From: Methylocystis sp.
Lineage (GTDB): Bacteria; Pseudomonadota; Alphaproteobacteria; Rhizobiales; Beijerinckiaceae
DNA length: 64,000 nucleotides
Assembly (NCBI GenBank): GCA_020252485.1
Contig: JADCCX010000059.1
Coordinates: 62,001 to 126,000 of the forward strand
Direction of reading: 5' to 3'
Numbering within the stretch: the first letter of the stretch is position 1; each line of letters opens with the position of its first letter. Shown piece after piece: positions 60,143 to 64,000 of the stretch. The position numbers and the translations under genes were made by a program. The notes below the pieces were generated by a model. That model was not told the DNA's origin and did no database searches. It was given only the letters and a program-made list of their open reading frames with translations.

Positions 60143-60158
60143 TTTGACAGCTGTCAAA
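60143..60158. promoter_or_regulatory. parS-like centromere palindrome downstream of repC
   Basis: Perfect 16-bp palindrome TTTGACAGCTGTCAAA. It agrees with the repABC parS pattern GTTNNCNGCNGNNAAC at every defined position except the outermost pair (T/A instead of G/C). It starts 9 bases after the repC stop. Confidence 0.7.
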
Positions 60159-60297
60159 TCGAGGTCGGGGCCGGTTGCGACGCCGGGCTGGGGAATGGCA
60201 CGGTGTGTCATGCCGTCGTCATCTCCGTATGGATTGCATCGCCTATCAGTGCGGCGGCGCTGCCCTGCTGAACCTCCCTGAGTGATCCGGAATCATC

Positions 60298-61125
60298 ATG
60301 ACAATCCAGCACGCATTACCCATCCTCGGCGCGGCCCTTCCCCTCGCCGGGCTCCGCCAGCACAAGGCCTGGATCTTGGAAAAGCAGCGCGATCTGGAAC
60401 TGCAGGATTTCTTCTGGGCCGATGTCCTGAATGGCGACTGGAAGCCGCTTGCGGCGGAGATCCGGCGGGAGCTTGATGGTTACCAGGGCCGGCTCGGCAT
60501 TCATGGGCCGTTCTGGGGCTTCAGCATCGGCACGCAGGATCCCGATGTGCGGGCGGTGGTGTCGAAGCGCCTGATGCAGGGTCTCGATGTGTGCGAGACG
60601 GTCGGCGCGACGCAGATGGTGATCCATTCGCCCTATACGACCTGGGATTACAACAACCTCGACTACAATCCCGGCGGCCGCGAAAGCATGATTGAGCGCG
60701 TGCACGCCTGCATCGGCGCGGCGGTGAAGCGCGCCGAGGACATGGGCTGCGTGCTCGTGATCGAGAACATTGAGGATATCGACACCCATATCCGTGTTGA
60801 CCTGGCACGATCGTTCGGCAGCGGTGCCGTCCGGGTCTCGATCGACACGGGCCATGCCAATTACGCCCATGGCTCCACCAACGGACCGCCGGTGGATTAT
60901 TACGTCCACGCTGCCGGAGACATGCTCGCCCACGTCCATCTGCAGGATACCGATGGTCATGCCGATCGCCACTGGAACCCCGGCGAGGGCAACATTCAAT
61001 GGCGTGAGGTCTTCCGCGCCCTCGCACGGCTGACCAGCAATCCGCGCCTTATCCTTGAGGTCCGCAATAAGGACACCATGAGGGCCGGAGCCGATTATCT
61101 GATCGGCCTGGGATTGGCGCAGTAG
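60298..61125 (+). CDS. TIM-barrel sugar phosphate isomerase/epimerase-like protein
   Basis: AP_endonuc_2/xylose-isomerase-like protein of 275 residues. Metal-ligand motifs: GIHGPFWGFS near residue 67, VIHSPYTTWD near residue 111, VIENIEDID near residue 156, SIDTGHANYAHG near residue 180 and HVHLQDTDGHADRHWNPGEG near residue 212. The substrate is unknown. It directly precedes a phosphodiesterase gene (37 bases) and both probably belong with the glycerol-phosphate transporter on the opposite strand. Confidence 0.85.
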   Translation: MTIQHALPILGAALPLAGLRQHKAWILEKQRDLELQDFFWADVLNGDWKPLAAEIRRELDGYQGRLGIHGPFWGFSIGTQDPDVRAVVSKRLMQGLDVCETVGATQMVIHSPYTTWDYNNLDYNPGGRESMIERVHACIGAAVKRAEDMGCVLVIENIEDIDTHIRVDLARSFGSGAVRVSIDTGHANYAHGSTNGPPVDYYVHAAGDMLAHVHLQDTDGHADRHWNPGEGNIQWREVFRALARLTSNPRLILEVRNKDTMRAGADYLIGLGLAQ

Positions 61126-61162
61126 GGCAGGGGCATCACGCGGCTCCAGTTTCCGAGGTCCA

Positions 61163-62638
61163 ATGATGCAAAAGGCTGCGCGGATTGTCGTTGTGGTGTT
61201 TGACGGGCTCAGGCCCGATATGGTCACGCCGGACCGGATGCCGAATCTTTTTGGATTCGCGCAGGACAACCTGTGGTTCCGGGAGGCGCGTTCCGTCTTC
61301 CCGTCAATGACGCGGGTGGCGACCTCGTCGATCTCGACCGGGGCGCCGCCGGCCGTACACGGCGTCGTCGGCAACAGCTTCTACTATCCCGCAGTCACGA
61401 CCGGCCATATTCTCGATACGTCGCTGATGGCGGACCTTACGCTGGCGGAAAGCGCGCTCGGCGGCAGCCTCCTTTGCGGCGAGACGCTGGGGGATCGGCT
61501 CGCCTTCCATGGCAAGAGCTTCGCGGTGGTGCATTCGGGCGCCGCCGGCTCGTGCTATGCGATCAATCCGCGCGCGGCCGCCAACGGTCACTGGACCTTC
61601 TCGGTTCTGGGCCGCGATGCCTCGCGCACACCGGAAGCGGTGGATGAGATGGTCGCCCGTTTCGGGCCGCTGCCGCCGCGCAACCTGCCGCGCTTCGAGG
61701 AGACCGAATATGTGACCCGCGTCTTCACCGAGCACGTGCTCGCCGAAATGGACCCGGATGTGGCGCTGATCTGGTTCAATGAGCCTGACACGTCCTTTCA
61801 CTACAAGTTCCTGGGGTCGGTTGAAACGAACGCGGTCATGCGGGCCGTCGACATCGCCTTCGGGCGCATCCTGGAAGCCATCGCCGCCCGCTCCGGTGGT
61901 GAGGAGACCGCGATCATCGTTGCCTCTGATCACGGCCAGATATCGAGTTCGGGGGTGGCCGATATTGCGGCCCTGTTGACGGAGGAAGGGCATGCCGCGG
62001 CGCGTCCGGCCGATCGGCCGATCGCCGACGCCAGGATCACCGTCACTGGCGGCAATATGGGAGAAATCCGCATGGTGGACGGCGATCTCGACCGTCGCGA
62101 CCGGATTGCACGCTGGCTGATGGAGCGCGATGAGATCGGCATGGTCTTCACGCCTTCGGAGGATCCGGTGCATGGCGCGGTGCCGGGCACACTCTCGTTG
62201 GCGTTGGCGGGGATGGACCACGCCCGCCAGCCGGAACTCGTTTATGTTCTGCGGTCGGGCGCGGAGGCCGATCCCTATGGTTTGCCCGGGCTGGGCTTGA
62301 TCACCGGCGGCGTCCCCGTCGGCGGCGGCATGCATGGCGGCCTCAACCGGCACGAACTCAACACCGTCCTCATGCTTGGCGGAGCAGCGCGGGCCGGTGC
62401 GTCAGGCATCACCGATTCACCGGCCGGCATCGTCGATATCGCGCCGACGGTGCTCGATCTGCTCGGCCTTGCGCCGGCCTCCAGCATGCGGGGCGCCAGC
62501 CTCATGCATCCGGAATTGCGCCGGGCCGCACCTCTCTATGAGGCCTTCCAAACGCGAAACGGCGCCTTTCGTCAACAACTCCAAGTGGTTCGGCGAAACG
62601 GCCACCTTTTTCCCATGCATGGCGGGCGTCTCGGCTGA
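61163..62638 (+). CDS. Type I phosphodiesterase/nucleotide pyrophosphatase family protein
   Basis: Alkaline-phosphatase-superfamily hydrolase of 491 residues, GAGG before ATG 61163. Metal and catalytic residues are visible: VVFDGLRPD (first aspartate), SVFPSMTRVATSSISTG (nucleophilic threonine), DTSFHYKF (D and H), ASDHGQ (D-H pair) and GGMHGGLNRHE (final histidine). No signal peptide, so it acts in the cytoplasm. Convergent with ugpC; hydrolysis of imported glycerophosphodiesters is a reasonable guess. Confidence 0.87.
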   Translation: MMQKAARIVVVVFDGLRPDMVTPDRMPNLFGFAQDNLWFREARSVFPSMTRVATSSISTGAPPAVHGVVGNSFYYPAVTTGHILDTSLMADLTLAESALGGSLLCGETLGDRLAFHGKSFAVVHSGAAGSCYAINPRAAANGHWTFSVLGRDASRTPEAVDEMVARFGPLPPRNLPRFEETEYVTRVFTEHVLAEMDPDVALIWFNEPDTSFHYKFLGSVETNAVMRAVDIAFGRILEAIAARSGGEETAIIVASDHGQISSSGVADIAALLTEEGHAAARPADRPIADARITVTGGNMGEIRMVDGDLDRRDRIARWLMERDEIGMVFTPSEDPVHGAVPGTLSLALAGMDHARQPELVYVLRSGAEADPYGLPGLGLITGGVPVGGGMHGGLNRHELNTVLMLGGAARAGASGITDSPAGIVDIAPTVLDLLGLAPASSMRGASLMHPELRRAAPLYEAFQTRNGAFRQQLQVVRRNGHLFPMHGGRLG

Positions 62639-62660
62639 TCCGCGAGACCGGGCGAGGTCC

Positions 62661-63761
62661 TCAGGCGGCGACGGGCTCGTTCTGCCTTCCTGCAGGCTGA
62701 ACTTTCGGTATTCTCGCGCCCGTCGCTGGATCGAACGCATGCATCGCCGCCGCCGGGATGTCGAACAGCAACCGCTGTCCGGCGGCCACGGGCTGCGTGG
62801 CCGGGCATTGCAGGATAAAGTCCCTTCCGGCGAAACTGCCGTGGACGAGCTGGACGGATCCGAGCTTTTCGACGAACTCGGCCTGCAGTGAAAAGCGTCC
62901 TTGGGCGCTGATCTCCAGATGCTCGGGCCGGACACCGATCATGGCGGCGGCGCCGGGTTTGCCGGCCAGAAAGGCTGGCGTGCTGATCACGATATCGCCG
63001 GCATGCGCCTCGCCGCGGACCGGGATCGTGACCTCCAGCAGGTTCATCGGCGGCGAGCTGATGAAGCCGGCGACAAACAGCGTTTCCGGACGGTCGTAGA
63101 TCTCGGAGGGCGTGCCGATCTGCTCGATCTTGCCCGCGTTCATGACGACGATCCTGTCAGCGAGCGTCATCGCCTCGACCTGGTCGTGGGTGACGAAGAC
63201 GGAGGTGGCGCCAAGGCGCTGGTGCAGCTTGCGGATTTCAAGCCGCATCTGCACCCTGAGCTTGGCGTCGAGGTTGGAGAGCGGCTCGTCGAACAGGAAG
63301 ACCTTCGGTTCGCGGATCATCGCCCGGCCCATGGCGACGCGCTGGCGCTGGCCGCCCGAAAGCTGCGATGGCTTGCGGTCGAGATACTCTTCGAGGCCGA
63401 CGCTCTTCGCTACCTCGCGCACCCGCCGCATCCGCTCGGCTTTGGCGACGCCCGCGACCTTCAGTGCGTAGCCGATGTTTTCGGCCACCGAAAAATGCGG
63501 GTAAAGCGCATAGTTCTGGAACACCATGGCGCAGCCGCGCTCCCGCGGCTCCTTCTCGTTGACCGCCTCGCCGGCAATCGCGATCGTCCCGCCGGAAATC
63601 TCCTCCAGCCCGGCGATCATCCGCAGCAACGTGGACTTTCCGCAACCCGAGGGTCCCAGAATAACGACGAATTCCCCGTCGCGGATCGCAAGATCGACGC
63701 CATGGATGACGGCGGTCTTGCCATAGCTCTTGGTCACATTGCTGATCGCGATATCCGCCAT
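62661..63761 (-). CDS. ugpC: sn-Glycerol-3-phosphate ABC transporter ATP-binding protein UgpC
   Basis: CUT1-family ATPase of 366 residues: Walker [10 protein letters not shown] near residue 36, [15 protein letters not shown], signature [15 protein letters not shown], Walker [14 protein letters not shown]-loop THD, and a C-terminal TOBE domain (GVRPEHLEI). The sequence alone cannot separate UgpC from other MalK-type ATPases; the upstream permease fragment that resembles UgpE supports the call. Convergent with the phosphodiesterase gene (22-base gap). Confidence 0.85.
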   Translation of the reverse strand: MADIAISNVTKSYGKTAVIHGVDLAIRDGEFVVILGPSGCGKSTLLRMIAGLEEISGGTIAIAGEAVNEKEPRERGCAMVFQNYALYPHFSVAENIGYALKVAGVAKAERMRRVREVAKSVGLEEYLDRKPSQLSGGQRQRVAMGRAMIREPKVFLFDEPLSNLDAKLRVQMRLEIRKLHQRLGATSVFVTHDQVEAMTLADRIVVMNAGKIEQIGTPSEIYDRPETLFVAGFISSPPMNLLEVTIPVRGEAHAGDIVISTPAFLAGKPGAAAMIGVRPEHLEISAQGRFSLQAEFVEKLGSVQLVHGSFAGRDFILQCPATQPVAAGQRLLFDIPAAAMHAFDPATGARIPKVQPAGRQNEPVAA

Positions 63762-63776
63762 GGGAACCTCCTGCCG

Positions 63777-64000
63777 TTATTTGTCCGCCGAGATCAGGCC
63801 GCGCACGAAGTAGCCCTGCATGAAGATCACGACGAGGAGCGGCGGCAGCATGACGATCAGCGTGCCGGCCATCGCCTCGTTCCACACCGGCGGCTGACCG
63901 AACAGCGGGCCAGGCACCAGCTTCTGGAGCTGCATCGTCGCGGTCGTCATCTCGGGCCGCGTGGTGACGAGGAGCGGCCAGAGATACTGGTTCCAGGCAT
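63777..64000 (-). CDS. ugpE: sn-Glycerol-3-phosphate ABC transporter permease UgpE, C-terminal part
   Basis: The last 74 codons, cut by the window edge, ending 15 bases before the ugpC start. The visible part WNQYLWPLLVTTRPEMTTATMQLQKL followed by WNEAMAGTLIVMLPPLLVVIFMQGYFVRGL is a typical UgpE C-terminus (two membrane segments). It places a glycerol-3-phosphate importer at the right border of the window. Confidence 0.85.
   Translation of the reverse strand, partial: AWNQYLWPLLVTTRPEMTTATMQLQKLVPGPLFGQPPVWNEAMAGTLIVMLPPLLVVIFMQGYFVRGLISADK

Overview
The window is GC-rich DNA from an alphaproteobacterium, most likely order Hyphomicrobiales (Rhizobiales). The evidence is codon usage, the gene families present, a cbb3 oxidase operon with FixK-type control, and above all a complete repABC replication/partition module at 56.1-60.2 kb. 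repABC is the hallmark of secondary replicons in this group, so the sequence is probably part of a large plasmid or chromid; genus cannot be told from the sequence alone. No rRNA, tRNA or CRISPR array was seen.

Region 1 (1-9.7 kb) is a carbon-phosphorus lyase operon: the end of phnD, two phnE permeases, phnGHIJKL, a hexapeptide-repeat acyltransferase, phnM, phnN and a DUF1045 protein. Most junctions are ATGA overlaps. An intrinsic terminator follows phnD and a Pho box lies just before phnG.

Region 2 (9.7-25.1 kb) is an amino-acid-derivative uptake and catabolism island: an RpiR regulator, a complete polar amino acid ABC transporter with an M14/AstE-type deacylase, an arginase, a second partial transporter next to a hydantoinase remnant, a phosphotriesterase-like hydrolase, a DapA-family lyase, a 963-residue fused flavoenzyme that joins three normally separate dehydrogenase/oxidase subunits, an unusual M20 amidohydrolase and an ornithine cyclodeaminase homologue. 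The set resembles both hydroxyproline and opine degradation.

Region 3 (25.1-36.9 kb) holds kdsD and kdsA (KDO synthesis), an orphan modBC pair, a dipeptide/oligopeptide ABC operon and an AbrB-type membrane protein. The dipeptide operon has a 265-bp MITE-like element placed directly in front of dppB, and one of its two binding-protein genes has an in-frame internal deletion.

Region 4 (37.0-52.3 kb) is a microaerobic respiration block: ccoNOQP-ccoGHIS behind a FixK box, a DUF2189 protein, a small c-type cytochrome, a FixK-like regulator, an orphan response regulator, a hybrid histidine kinase and a double-domain Usp protein.

Region 5 (52.3-64 kb) has UDP-sugar genes, a two-gene cassette that looks like an ADP-ribosyltransferase-type toxin with a small partner, repABC with its antisense RNA and parS-like palindromes, then a TIM-barrel protein, a phosphodiesterase and the ugpEC end of a glycerol-3-phosphate transporter. 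A roughly 210-bp mosaic repeat with inverted ends occurs twice (26.3 and 53.5 kb), each time right after the stop codon of a sugar-pathway gene.
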